Assembly: GCA_033584155.1 (NCBI GenBank)
Contig: CP138355.1
Location: 2,985,826-3,049,825 of the forward strand
Direction: 5' to 3'
From: Candidatus Electrothrix scaldis
GTDB taxonomy: Bacteria > Desulfobacterota > Desulfobulbia > Desulfobulbales > Desulfobulbaceae
DNA length: 64,000 nt
A model generated the notes under the pieces. That model was not told the origin of the DNA, did not search any database, and was given only the letters and a program-made list of their open reading frames with translations. This document shows positions 43,558-53,888 of the stretch, in pieces. The translations under genes were made by a program, and so were the position numbers. Numbering within the stretch: the stretch's first letter is position 1; each line of letters opens with the position of its first letter.

Positions 43558-44317
43558 CGGATTCTCTCCATACTTTATTTACTTATTTTAAAGACGCAGC
43601 TTTTCCGGCTGCACCCATTACAGTATATTCTTCCAGGCTACGTAAAATTGATAAATATCACGATAAATTTACCTTGTCAATAAATCGCCCGTTAGGTTGA
43701 GCTTAGCCGTCCCTGGTTATAAGCAAAAAAACTTTTTATACACGGGAAAACATCTTGATATTTATCATTAATTTCACGTAAGTTTTGTCTGTGCAAATAA
43801 AGGCAGACTCAATAACTTCTTTACGTCGTGAAGTACAATGAGATGCCGAACTTTTCAGGCTACGCAGTCGTTGATAAAGGATCAGGTGATCAGGAGAGAG
43901 TACGGGTTGGCTGCTTGGGATTGATGTCGCCTCGGGATATGCGGTCGGAAAACAGGGGGGGGGCGGAGGTAGCCGGAAGGGCCGGGCTGAACCGTGAGAG
44001 CCTTACAAAGCCCTTGCCGGAGAGGGTAATCCGAAATTTTCCCCAGTCAGCAGGGGCATCAAGGCGTTGGGGATGCCGACTGGCTGTTGTGTGAAGACGG
44101 GAAAGAAAGGAGGCGGATGCTGTTTGTGCAACAATTCTAATTCCGGGATCAATGGAGTCCGACCCCATTGATTCTACGACCCCATTGATTCTATGCCGGT
44201 TTATCCCGGCGCTTTCAATCTGTCCCCTTTTTCCGCATTGATACACTGATAAAAAAACCGGGTCACGCACTACGCACGTACCCGGTAAATCTAACCAGCT
44301 ACAGATAACGGAGTTGG
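43558..44317. other. Intergenic region with G-rich and repeat patches, 760 bp
   Basis: 43558-43850 is AT-rich and should contain the promoter of the ABC operon. 43900-44100 is G-rich, including nine consecutive G near 43958, and has inverted segments such as CAGTCAGCAGGGG and CCGACTGGCTG. 44150-44235 carries REP-like repeats. The small ORFs here (both strands) have unnatural composition and no ribosome sites, so I call none. It may be the decayed end of a mobile or repeat element. Confidence 0.55.
44150..44210. repeat. REP-like palindrome with tandem 17-mers
   Basis: CAATGGAGTCCGACCCCATTG (shown only to mark 44150-44170) is palindromic except for one mismatch pair. It runs into two perfect tandem copies of CGACCCCATTGATTCTA at 44160-44176 and 44177-44193. 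A GCCGG/CCGGC hairpin follows at 44195-44210, then TGTCCCCTTTTT. This layout resembles extragenic palindromes tied to RAYT (Y1 transposase) genes, none of which is here. Confidence 0.65.
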
Positions 44318-45322
44318 TTATTTGTTTTTCTTGCCGCAATCCAACTGTGCTGCTTCAGAGACAGTCGCATCTTTTTCCTCTTCAGTGATAAGCCCCTGTT
44401 CAACAAAGTCTTCCGCAGCCTTAGACGTGCAGGAAACAAACTTGCCATGATTTTTCCATGCATTGGTTGTTTCTCTTGGCCCTTCACAGGAACAAAGCTG
44501 ATCAATAGAGCAACCGTCTGAATCTACTATAAAATCAAATTCTGTGTCGGGACAGAGATCATCATCGTCAAGCACGCCGTCATAATCAGCGTCCTGCGCT
44601 CCTGCTTCAATCTGATAAATTGTGCTAACCGAATTTCTTGAGAGCCAAAGATCCCCATCATGCCATGCAAGATCCCCTTCCCCGTTCCCCGGAGCGGGAA
44701 ATGAAAGCAAGACAGTTCCATCAACTGGATCAAGTTTATATACCTGATCGACAGCATTATCGAAATGCCATAGATAAGTGCCATCCCAAGCTAATCCTTG
44801 AGGTTCCGAGGCCGGTGACGGGAAAGAATGAACTATAGTTCCATCAGTAGTTAGCTGATAGATCATATCAAAATCGGAGTCGGCTAACCAAAGATACTGT
44901 CCGTCCCAGGTAAGACCTTCTTGACCTGCTTCATCTGTGTTCAAATTTGGTCCTTGAAAAGAAGATATTATATTTCCATCAATATCAATTTGGCTTACTA
45001 ACCCGGTATGATGAGATACTACCCAGAAGTAATTACCATCCCAAGCGGCACCCATCACATCGGTAATTGAATTAATTGTTATATTTCTCATTATGGTGCC
45101 ATTTTCTATATCTAGCTGACGAAGACTAAACGGGGAATATCCTCCGTGATCCACAGCCCAAAGATAGCCATTTACCCAAGTAAGACCAACAACATTCCAA
45201 CCAGCTGAGACGTTAAACGAGGAAATAATATCGCCAGTTTCAGCACTTGCCCGACTTTGAAAAAGAGAAGTGGACAACAATACGAATGAAGCAATCAAGG
45301 TGTTACGAATTAATTCTTTCAT
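44318..45322 (-). CDS. Secreted beta-propeller protein with TSP3 motif
   Basis: A 334-residue exported protein. The start is the ATG at 45322, directly after GGGAGAG. The signal peptide is cut near ASAE. Residues 30-235 hold about six repeats of GLTWDGQYLWLADSD type, an NHL/YncE-like beta-propeller. It is followed by a calcium-binding thrombospondin type 3 motif (DADYDGVLDDDDLCPDTE) and a Cys-containing tail with WKNHGKFVSC and DFVEQGLITEEEKD. That tail occurs at the end of many secreted proteins of this bacterial group. Function unknown; surface or extracellular binding is likely. Confidence 0.8.
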   Translation of the reverse strand: MKELIRNTLIASFVLLSTSLFQSRASAETGDIISSFNVSAGWNVVGLTWVNGYLWAVDHGGYSPFSLRQLDIENGTIMRNITINSITDVMGAAWDGNYFWVVSHHTGLVSQIDIDGNIISSFQGPNLNTDEAGQEGLTWDGQYLWLADSDFDMIYQLTTDGTIVHSFPSPASEPQGLAWDGTYLWHFDNAVDQVYKLDPVDGTVLLSFPAPGNGEGDLAWHDGDLWLSRNSVSTIYQIEAGAQDADYDGVLDDDDLCPDTEFDFIVDSDGCSIDQLCSCEGPRETTNAWKNHGKFVSCTSKAAEDFVEQGLITEEEKDATVSEAAQLDCGKKNK

Positions 45323-45534
45323 TTTCTCTCCCAAGATTATTATCTTCCATATTTATCGACAAAAAATGCGTAATAAGCATTACGCTATCATTAATTTGTA
45401 AGCACATAAAGAAAAAAAATTCCGCCATAAAAAAAATACCTATGCAGGTATCACAAGACAAAATAAGACCGCGCGGTGATGCGGGGGACAGGGCGGGGGT
45501 GCAGCAGATACTGTCACCAACCAGATATAAAAAA

Positions 45535-45559
45535 AAGGGCGAACCCGAAGGTCGCCCTT
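45535..45559. terminator. Terminator after formate dehydrogenase
   Basis: AAGGGCGA pairs with TCGCCCTT around a 9-base loop. It is flanked by A8 on the left and TTTT on the right. On the minus strand the stem is followed by a long T run, so it ends the fdhA transcript; it can also work on the plus strand. Confidence 0.85.
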
Positions 45560-45613
45560 TTCTCATACTCTGTACCGAGTAATCGTCATCAGTCGCTCAT
45601 TTTTACCCGAAAA

Positions 45614-48600
45614 TCACCTCAAAACCTCAACCTTAATAGCACAAAGCTTATACTCCGGTGTGCGGGAAAGCCGATCCAGAGCATCCAAAGTCAGCAGGTT
45701 GACCGGGGTCTCGGCATAGTTATAGGTAGTGAAGATCGTACCGGGCTGGCTGCGCTCGGTGATCTCCGCCTTGATGGTGACCTCACCGCGTCGGGAGGTA
45801 AGTTTCAGCATATCGCCCGACTTGATGCCCAACCGCTCGGCATCAATCGGGCTCACCTCTGCCAGGGCCTCCGGGGCAATATCATCAATTTCCCGAGTTT
45901 TTCCGGTCATGCTGCTGAAGTTATAGCGGGCATAATGGCGGCCTGTGGTAAAGAGCATGGGATATTCCTCATCCACCGGCTCCTTGGGTGCCATGTACTC
46001 TTCCGGCACAAACAGCCCCTTGCCTCGGGTAAAGGACTCCGTGTGAAGCACCGGAGTGCCCGGATGATCCGTATGGGGTACAGGCCATTGCAGACCAACC
46101 TCTTCGATACGACCATAGCTCATCCCGTGATACTGGGGCAGCAACTCACAGATCTCCTCAAAGATATCCTCTGGCTTGGTATAGCCCATAGCATAGCCCA
46201 TGCGTTCGGATAGCTCAGTAAAAATTAACCAATCCGGCTTAGCCTGACCCGGCGGATTAATAGCCTTACGGACCCGTTGTACCCTACGCTCTGAGGAGGT
46301 AAAGGTACCGTCTTTTTCTGCAAAGCTGGCTGCAGGCAAGACGACATCTGCTTCCTTGGCCGTATCGGTGAGGAAGAGATCCTGGACAATAAGGAATTCC
46401 AGATGATCAAGGGCCTTATGGACATGGCCGATATTGGCATCGGCAATGGCTGGATCTTCGCCAAATACATACAGAGCCCGGATCTCATCCTTGAGGATAT
46501 TATCCCAGATCTCTGTGGCAGGCTTGCCAGGTTTTCGGGGCATTTTCACGCCCCAGCGTTTTTCGTATTTATCAAGGAGCTCATCATTGGTCAAAGCACC
46601 ATAGCCGGGCAGGGTATTGAACAGGGCTCCCATATCACAGGCTCCCTGGACATTATTCTGTCCGCGCAGGGGATTACAGCCACCGCCTTCCACGCCGACC
46701 TTACCACAGAGCATGGCCATATTGGCAATGGATTTCACTCGATCTGTACCGGTGTGGTAATGGGTGATACCCATACCGTGATAAAAGGCATTGCGTCCTG
46801 GTGCCGCATACATCCGTGCGGCCTGTTCCATTTCAGCAACAGTCAGGCCGGTGATCTCAGCAACGCGCTCCGGAGTATAGTTTTTAACAACGGCAGCGAG
46901 CTGATCGAAGTTTTCAGTGCGCTCTTCCACAAATTTTTCATCCCAGAGACCGTCCCGAAGGATAATATGCATCAGGCCGTTGAGCAGGGCAACGTCTGTG
47001 CCCGGCTGAATCCGCAACCAGAGGTCGGCCCGTTCTGCCAACTTGGTCTTGCGCGGATCAACTACAACCAGTTTTGCATTCCCCTTATCCAGGGTCTGGT
47101 GAATACGCAGACCTATTGTCGGATGACTGGTATCTGGATTGGAACCGATCATAAAAAAGAGATCAGTCTTATCATTGATAACATCGGCAATGGAGTTCGT
47201 CATTGCACCGGAACCGAAAGTGATGGCCAGACTGGCCACCGTGGGTGCGTGTCAGAGCCGGGCACAGTGATCGATATTATTGGTCCCGATCACCGTGCGC
47301 ATGAATTTCTGCATGAGAAAATTTTCTTCATTGGTGGCCCTGGCGCAGGAAAATCCGGCAACGGAATCTGCCCCGAACTCCTCCTTGACCTTCCCTAAGC
47401 GGTCCGCAATAACATCATAGGTTTCATCCCAGCTCGCCTCAACCAGCTTGCCGTCACGACGAATCAGAGGAGTGGTTAACCGTTCCTTGTCCTGAGCAAA
47501 ATTAAAGGCAAAACGTCCTTTGACGCAGAGTGCCCCATAGTTAGGGGCCAAATGGGACTCAGAAGTAGCCTCCATGATGGTATTACCCTTCACCTTGAGC
47601 TGCATCTGACAGCCAGCCCCGCAGTAGGGACAGGTGGTGCGCACCTTCTTGGTATCCTCGGTGAGGATCGGTGACAGGATATCCTTTTTATTGATGGTGC
47701 CGGTGGAACAGTGGTCAGCGCAATTACCGCAATTGACACAGTTCTCGTTAAAACGGAGGGTGATGTTGCTTGGTCTGCCCTGCTCGTCCACGGATGCGCT
47801 CAGCTCCAGGGCATTGTATTCACAGGCATTGACGCAACGTTGGCAATATACGCATTTATTCAGATCCACATCCAGCATGGGATGCGATTGATCCAGGCTA
47901 TAGGCAGGTGCTGTACCCATGCCGGTCTTGTTCAGGTTGATGTCATTATCAACACAGAGCTGCTTAAAATCACATTCGTCGTAGGCCATGCAGCCGCATT
48001 CCAGGCAACGGTCTGCCTCTCGTTTGGCAGCAGCCTCATCAAAACCCAAGCGGACTTCTTCGTTATCTTGGAGTACTTGTTCGGGAATGCGATCCGGCAT
48101 GGGGGTACGATCCTGCTTGTCAAAACGTTCCAGTACCTTGATATCATCGGCAGCTTTACCCCGTGAAAAGTTAAAGCGACTTTCTGCCGGGGCAGGTTCA
48201 AGCCCCATAACATCTGTATGGATGTTTTCTGCTGCCTTCCGCCCTGAGCTGACCACCTGAATTAGGGGGCGGGAACCATTAGCGGCCTCGCCTGCGGCAT
48301 AGACCTTGTCCAGGTTGGTCATGGCAGTCTTGGCATTGGCTTTGATCAGGTTCTTCGGACTCAAATCCACATCTGCTATTGGCGTTTCACCGCTGTGGCA
48401 GACCATTTGCCCCTGAGCAGAAATGACCGTATCTACCAAGAGGACTTCAAAGGTGTCAGGGACAGGCTGGAGCTTTTGTTTCCCTTTTTTATCTGGCTCA
48501 CTCAGCTCCAGTTTATTCATGACCAGTTCCAAGCCGGAGCCCACTTGCCGAACCTCGCAAGGATCAACCTGAAAGAGGAAACGTGCTCCTTCTTTTTCTG

Positions 48601-49723
48601 CCTCGCTAATCGCTACCGGATTTGCACCAATTCCAGAGACATCCTTTTTGGCGTTAACGATAGAGACTTCCTGGTACCCCAGGCGGAGCAGGGAACGGGC
48701 AGTTTCCATAGCAACGTTATTGCCACCAATAACTGCTGCTGTTTTTCCTTGCGCAAAGGTAGCTGTATCACCTGTATTATACTTTCTGAGAAAATCCAGA
48801 GCAGGAAGGACACCAGGTAAATCAGCTCCGGGAAGCTCCAGGGGCTGATCAACGCCAGCACCAACCGTGAGCAGGATTCCATCATATTGGTCCTTCAGTT
48901 CCTCCAGAGTTATCTCCTGGCCCAGCCGCTGCTCACATTTAACCTCAATGCCTAGCTTGAGGATGGTGTCTATTTCGTAATCCAGAACCTTCTTGGGAAT
49001 TTTGAATTCAGGAACGGCATAGCGCAGTAGCCCCCCTAATTTTTCTTCGGCCTCATAGAGAGTTACAGAATGACCACTTTTGGCCAGATAATAGGCCCCT
49101 GTCAAACCAGCAGGACCACCACCAATAACAGCGATTTTTTTACCAGTGGCAGGTTGCTTCTCAATATTGAGGTCTACCTGATGTTTCATGCACCAATCTG
49201 CGACAAAACGCTTCAGGTTGTTGATAGCAAGAGGTTCATCCAGCAGAGCCCGACGACAACGACTTTCACAAAAACGTCGGCAAAGGCGTCCTACTGAAAA
49301 GGGGAGAGGATTTTTCTCCATGACCAAACGAACAGCCTCGGCATATTGTCCCTTCGCCACATGAGCAATATAGCCCTGGACATTAATTTGGCCCGGGCAG
49401 GTCATGCTACATGGGGCTTTGCAATCGCCAAAATGGGTAGAGGCTAAAGCGGCAATGCGTTCTTGGCGATGCGTCTTGATTGCATCACTCTCGGTGATAA
49501 TCTGCATCCCTTCCTCAGCTAAGGTTGAGCAGGATTTTATAAGGCCCTCCCGTCCCTTGCAGGCAACAACGCAGACTTCGCAATGGGACTCCAGAGATGT
49601 CTTTTCAGGGAGATGGCAAAGAGTCGGAATAGAGATTCCGGCTTGGCGGGCGGCTTCCAGCACGGTTGCCCCCTGTTCGACCGAAACCTGAACGGCATCA
49701 ACGGACAGGCTGATTTTTTTCAT
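45614..49723 (-). CDS. fdhA: Selenocysteine formate dehydrogenase fused to GltD-like flavoprotein
   Basis: One 1369-residue gene that a standard translation splits in two, because an in-frame TGA at 47252-47254 encodes selenocysteine (residue 824). Across the TGA the protein reads NNIDHCARL-U-HAPTVASLA, the active site of Mo/W formate dehydrogenases, in which Sec or Cys ligates the metal. Domains in order: 2Fe-2S ferredoxin (Cys36, 48, 51, 65); a GltD-type NAD(P)/FAD oxidoreductase (from about 95; GGGPAGLTGAYYLAKSG near 198); two 4Fe-4S motifs (CVYCQRC near 623, CVNCGNC near 661); the catalytic subunit (CPYCGAGC near 694 onward). The fusion implies formate/CO2 exchange with NAD(P) or ferredoxin in the cytoplasm. 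GAGG precedes the ATG; its own promoter and terminator are seen. Confidence 0.93.
47222..47254 (-). promoter_or_regulatory. Sec UGA and bacterial SECIS-like hairpin
   Basis: On the minus strand the UGA is followed after 11 bases by GGUGGCC-AGUCU-GGCCAUC, a 7-bp stem (one G-U pair) with a loop containing GU. In E. coli fdhF the hairpin GGU also begins 11 bases after the UGA, and the loop carries the GU recognised by SelB. Confidence 0.85.
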
Positions 49724-49817
49724 ACGGTGATGTCCTCAGCGGTAACTTTTTTGGGGAATGACAATATCTTTCTGGCTCAATAAATAACATTAAACAGATA
49801 TGTCGTACAGCGAGAAC

Positions 49818-49846
49818 ATGATAACAATATTGAAAAAAGATGTCAA
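49818..49846 (-). promoter_or_regulatory. Sigma70 promoter of formate dehydrogenase
   Basis: On the minus strand TTGACA (49841-49846), a 17-base spacer, then TATCAT (49818-49823). It leaves a leader of about 85 bases before the fdhA ATG. Confidence 0.6.
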
Positions 49847-49952
49847 TCTTACAAAGATGTGAGATTGAAATTATATGAATAATTATTATGATAGATAAGT
49901 TTTTTTTCTTACCTTACTGGAAAAAATAACAAGAAAGTGCAAAGTGATCAAT

Positions 49953-52778
49953 TCAGACTTGTCCTCTCTGCAACATGATATGCTGGAGAACTCTCTGAAG
50001 TTCTGTCTCCATCCTGGCAAGCAGTTCTGCTTCAGTATCCTTATGAACGCTTGTAGCCTTTGCGAGACGATGTTCCAATTCTTCTGACTGTTTATTGAGT
50101 TTGCTCGCACCAATAGCTCCGGCAGCTGATTTTAGGTTATGAGCCTGACGGTGAGCCTCTTCACGATCTTCTTTCGCAAGAGCTTGATAAATACGTTGAA
50201 CAGTTTCTCCGTGGGTATCAATAAAGGCCTTGAGGATAATTGGATTCTTGAGCAAGGCGGTTGCGCTGTGTTCCAACTCAACCCGGGCTGAAGCAGCATG
50301 TAAGGTGGTTTTTCGTGATTTCCGAGAGCGGGTTGGTGATGAATTAGACGGGTGAGGTTGAACCTTTTTCGTTTGACGTATTTTTTTGGGGATCTGTTTT
50401 TGTTTTGTTTTCTGAGCCGGTCTCTCAAGCTCTACAGGCTTTTCTCTGTGTGTTACTTCAGGTAGCCAGTATTCCAGGGTTTGAAAAAAGGTTTGTGGGT
50501 CAATGGGCTTGCTGACAACATCATTCATTCCACTGCCAAGGCAGTTCTGGCGGGTTGAACCAGTGGCGTCAGCAGTCAAGGCTATGATCGGTAGGTCTGC
50601 GCACTCAGGTATGTCATGGATAGCCATGCCCGCTTCAAAGCCATCCATGCGGGGCATATTCAGATCCATCAGCACCAAATCATAGTGTTTCGCTTGAACC
50701 ATTTCCACGGCCTCAAGGCCGTCCTCTGCGCTTTCTACGGTAAGGCCAGCCAGATTCATAAGCTCTTCTGCAACCAGACGGTTAAAGGGATTATCATCCA
50801 CCAGGAGAATGCGCTCTCCCGTAAAACGTTTTGGTAAGGCCCTCCCATCCTCTGAGATACTCATAGCCTTCCCACCCTCTTCATCCGGCACAGAATGCAA
50901 AGGAAGAACCACCTGAAAAATACTGCCTTGATAGAGCTTACATTCTGCCTGGATACTTCCCCCCATAACTTCTGCCAATTGGCGGGCAATACTGAGTCCC
51001 AAGCCTGTGCCCCCTCGCCGCAAAGAAGTGCCACCTACCTGCTGAAAAGGAGTAAAGAGCGTTTCCAGCTTGTCTTCGCGAATCCCTATGCCGGTGTCGG
51101 ATACCCGGAACAGAAGCCATTCCTCATGGTCTCGGTAGAGTTCAACGCTAATTTTGACCCGTCCACTTTCTGTGAATTTAATGGCATTGCTTACTAGATT
51201 GATCAGGATTTGCCCAACCCGCTGCTGGTCCCCGTACCAGTATTCCGGCATGTCGTTTTCCATGATCAGCTGAAACTCAAGGCCCTTCATCTGGGCGCTG
51301 ATTTTATAGGGTTCAAGCTTGTCCAGTAGATCAAAGAGGCGGAATACGCCAAGATTGAGTTCCATCTTGCCAGCCTCAACCTTGGCCGAGTCAAGAAGGT
51401 CATTGGTTAAATCCAAGAGAGATTCCGAGGAGCGCCGCACGATCTCTAACCACTGTTTTCTTCGACTGTCAAGTGGGGCTGGGATGTCAGCTCCCAGGCA
51501 AAGTTTGGTGAGGTTGATAATGGCATTCATTGGGGTGCGAATCTCGTGACTGATCGCGGCAACAAAGGAACTTTTTGCTTCGCTTGCTGCCTCTGCATCC
51601 CGGGCAGCTATTCTGAGGCGTTGTTCCCGCTGTTGAATTTGCTCAAGAAAATAGTTGATACCAGCAGCCAAAGAGGTGAGTTCGTCATCACCCTCCTCTT
51701 TGATATGAGGTTTTTCTTTCGTATTATCGAGATTGTAAGTTATAAGATCATGGCGAATGGAAAGGATGCGGGAGATGACAGAACGACGGACAAAGATATA
51801 AATCCCTGTCAGTGATGCCAACACCATGAGAGCCAGCAATGAGAGGTACAAATGAAATTTTCTTAACCCCTGCGCTGTTCTTTTTTCCTCGCCCAAGGTT
51901 GATTTTTCAGCCTCCGTATGCATCTGGTGTGATGAAGCCAGCAGAACCGCAGCATAGCTCCGCCCTTTAAAGAGACACTCATCAATACGCGTCTGGAGTT
52001 GTACTTTTGCAGAGCAAAAAGTGCAGAGGCTGTTCTCGCCTATGGCATAGGTTTCAATTTCTTGCTGATACTTCTTTAGTTTTTCCTGTAACTCTGCTGA
52101 AAACCTTTGCAAGGCATTTTGCGCCAGGTCTATATTCTGTTTCAATTCGGAGGAATAGGCTTCAATATGTTCCTGGTATCGCGAGGTGTATGAAGCCAAT
52201 AAGAGAGAAAGAGTATTGTACGTTGGGACGTACCATGCATTGAGTGCAGCAAACTCAGATGCTGTTACCTGCTGCTGCAAAGTAAGATGCTCTTCGGCAA
52301 GTTCCTTGAGGAGGGCAGCCACGCGCTTGTGGATTTGCCGTTGCTGTCGCTTAATCCGGTGCTTTTCCTCTTTAAGAGCCACCAGTTCCAGCTGATTATC
52401 GGCAACTTGTCGGTATTGACTGGCAAGCATCTGTAGATGCTCGTCAGCATCTTTGCCAGAATTTATCTTTGAGGTAATTTCACTCATGCGTTCCACTGAT
52501 TGCTTAATCAGCTCTCGCACATCCTCAAAGAGATAGTTTTCCCTGGACATAAGAATGTCCTGCGTATGGGAAACCAGTACCCTCGCTTCCTGCTCCAGCT
52601 CTGTTGAGAGAATAAGAGCTGGCATTTCTTCAGTTATTTTATCAAATCGATCATGAAAGGTACTGAAGCGAATGAGAATAAAAAGGATGCCTCCACCCAA
52701 AAAAGCTGCAACCAAGGTAAGACCGAAAAGGATCCGCTGGCTGATGCCGCAACGCATGCTTAGTGATTCCTTCTGCAT
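49953..52778 (-). CDS. Hybrid sensor histidine kinase with REC and Hpt
   Basis: A 941-residue BarA/TorS-type kinase. TM1 is at about 15-35. A long helical periplasmic sensor (about 40-320) includes a CTFC pair and a nearby third Cys (near 245-265). TM2 is at about 325-345, then HAMP, HisKA with phospho-acceptor His411 (AISHEIRTPMN), HATPase_c (about 520-640), REC (about 655-775; DLVLMDLNMPRMDG), a basic linker, and a C-terminal Hpt (about 850-935; AHNLKSAAGAIG). The full His-Asp-His relay is in one chain and could pass phosphate to the REC-LuxR protein encoded just upstream. An alternative start 7 codons in (ATG at 52757) has the better ribosome site. Confidence 0.92.
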   Translation of the reverse strand: MQKESLSMRCGISQRILFGLTLVAAFLGGGILFILIRFSTFHDRFDKITEEMPALILSTELEQEARVLVSHTQDILMSRENYLFEDVRELIKQSVERMSEITSKINSGKDADEHLQMLASQYRQVADNQLELVALKEEKHRIKRQQRQIHKRVAALLKELAEEHLTLQQQVTASEFAALNAWYVPTYNTLSLLLASYTSRYQEHIEAYSSELKQNIDLAQNALQRFSAELQEKLKKYQQEIETYAIGENSLCTFCSAKVQLQTRIDECLFKGRSYAAVLLASSHQMHTEAEKSTLGEEKRTAQGLRKFHLYLSLLALMVLASLTGIYIFVRRSVISRILSIRHDLITYNLDNTKEKPHIKEEGDDELTSLAAGINYFLEQIQQREQRLRIAARDAEAASEAKSSFVAAISHEIRTPMNAIINLTKLCLGADIPAPLDSRRKQWLEIVRRSSESLLDLTNDLLDSAKVEAGKMELNLGVFRLFDLLDKLEPYKISAQMKGLEFQLIMENDMPEYWYGDQQRVGQILINLVSNAIKFTESGRVKISVELYRDHEEWLLFRVSDTGIGIREDKLETLFTPFQQVGGTSLRRGGTGLGLSIARQLAEVMGGSIQAECKLYQGSIFQVVLPLHSVPDEEGGKAMSISEDGRALPKRFTGERILLVDDNPFNRLVAEELMNLAGLTVESAEDGLEAVEMVQAKHYDLVLMDLNMPRMDGFEAGMAIHDIPECADLPIIALTADATGSTRQNCLGSGMNDVVSKPIDPQTFFQTLEYWLPEVTHREKPVELERPAQKTKQKQIPKKIRQTKKVQPHPSNSSPTRSRKSRKTTLHAASARVELEHSATALLKNPIILKAFIDTHGETVQRIYQALAKEDREEAHRQAHNLKSAAGAIGASKLNKQSEELEHRLAKATSVHKDTEAELLARMETELQRVLQHIMLQRGQV

Positions 52779-52853
52779 CAGCGGGAGAGTACCAGCAAAT
52801 TTTTAGAAAAGAATGCATCAAGAACAACCATAAAATCCTTCCAGGGATGGAGG

Positions 52854-53723
52854 TTAATCGAGAGAATTCAAATAGGTGTACAGATTGACCTTGGTGTTGG
52901 TGATGTTAAGTTTTTTTCTGATTGTTTTGCGGTGCGAAGCTATAGTGCTAACAGAAATATTGCAGATATCTGAAATCTCTTTACTGGACTTTCCCTGTTT
53001 TATCAGGTTAACAATTTGCAATTCCGTAGGTGAAAGGGTTTTGCCCAATTCTACCCCGCCCGGCACAAAAGGTCTGGTCAATTCCTGAAAAGTATAGACA
53101 ATAGACTCCAATAACGCTTCTTTTTTTTCAGGATTTCCCTCTGCTGCTATTTCTAAAATTTTAGGGAGAATCAGTTTTTCAGCCTTAAATTGTATACGCT
53201 CGGCCAGCTCTTTTTTTTCCTCTTCTATTGCTGACAGCAGGACTCTGAGTGCGGTGCTGGTATTCTGTGCCTTACTTTCCTGGTGCTGAAGTTCTTCGTC
53301 CCGGTTTTCCAATTCATGAACCAGATGTTTATTGACCCGATGCAAGGTCAGATGTGTTTGCAGGCGAACCAGAACCTCCTTTTCCGAAAAAGGCTTGGTA
53401 ATATAGTCCACGCCTCCTGCTTCAAAAGCGTTTATCTTTTCTTCCGTTGAATTCAAACCACTGAGGAAAATAATAGGAATGCTATCAGAAAGTTCATCTT
53501 CTTTCAAATGTCGGCAGGTCTCATAACCATCCATATTGGGCATGATAATATCAAGGAGGATAATATCAGGAACATCTCTCTTGACGATCTCAATGGCAGA
53601 AGCCCCATCTGATGCTGTTATCAGTTTGTAACCTGAATCTTTGAGCAAGGTCTGCAACTGGATAATCCCAAACGGATCATCATCAACAATGAGTACTGTA
53701 CACGGAGCATCCGTAAAATCCAT
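52854..53723 (-). CDS. REC-LuxR response regulator with coiled-coil linker
   Basis: A 289-residue regulator. The N-terminal REC domain has Asp14-16 in the acidic pocket and acceptor Asp58 (ILLDIIMP). A coiled-coil linker (about 128-200) follows, then a LuxR/GerE helix-turn-helix (about 225-289; LSPTELQIVNLIKQGKSSKEIS...STIASHRKTIRKKLNI). It should bind DNA as a dimer once phosphorylated. It lies 75 bases ahead of the hybrid kinase gene on the same strand, so the two form a likely cognate pair. Targets are not evident; a 165-base gap separates it from the radical SAM genes upstream. Confidence 0.9.
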   Translation of the reverse strand: MDFTDAPCTVLIVDDDPFGIIQLQTLLKDSGYKLITASDGASAIEIVKRDVPDIILLDIIMPNMDGYETCRHLKEDELSDSIPIIFLSGLNSTEEKINAFEAGGVDYITKPFSEKEVLVRLQTHLTLHRVNKHLVHELENRDEELQHQESKAQNTSTALRVLLSAIEEEKKELAERIQFKAEKLILPKILEIAAEGNPEKKEALLESIVYTFQELTRPFVPGGVELGKTLSPTELQIVNLIKQGKSSKEISDICNISVSTIASHRKTIRKKLNITNTKVNLYTYLNSLD

Positions 53724-53888
53724 ATGATTCGCTATAAGAAAAGGTGAGTAAATAAACTTGTATTATTTTAATATAATAATTTATTTAATGATTCTATCAT
53801 ATTTGAACTCTGAATACAAGAATTCTGACAGGTGGTCCAAAAAATCCAATTCATTTCTATAAGAAAAGATTGTTTTCATAAATTCTTT

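Noticed and set aside
43558-43850. Guanidine riboswitch upstream of the ABC importer
   Set aside because: No paired ACGR-loop hairpins or ykkC core; a GCAGC/GCTGC hairpin near 43600 has the wrong loop.
44150-44193. CRISPR repeats
   Set aside because: Only two copies, tandem without spacers, and no cas genes.
45614-47239. Separate gene for the C-terminal half of formate dehydrogenase, starting at a GTG
   Set aside because: The frame continues from the upstream half through TGA, and a SECIS-like hairpin follows; there is no ribosome site at the GTG.
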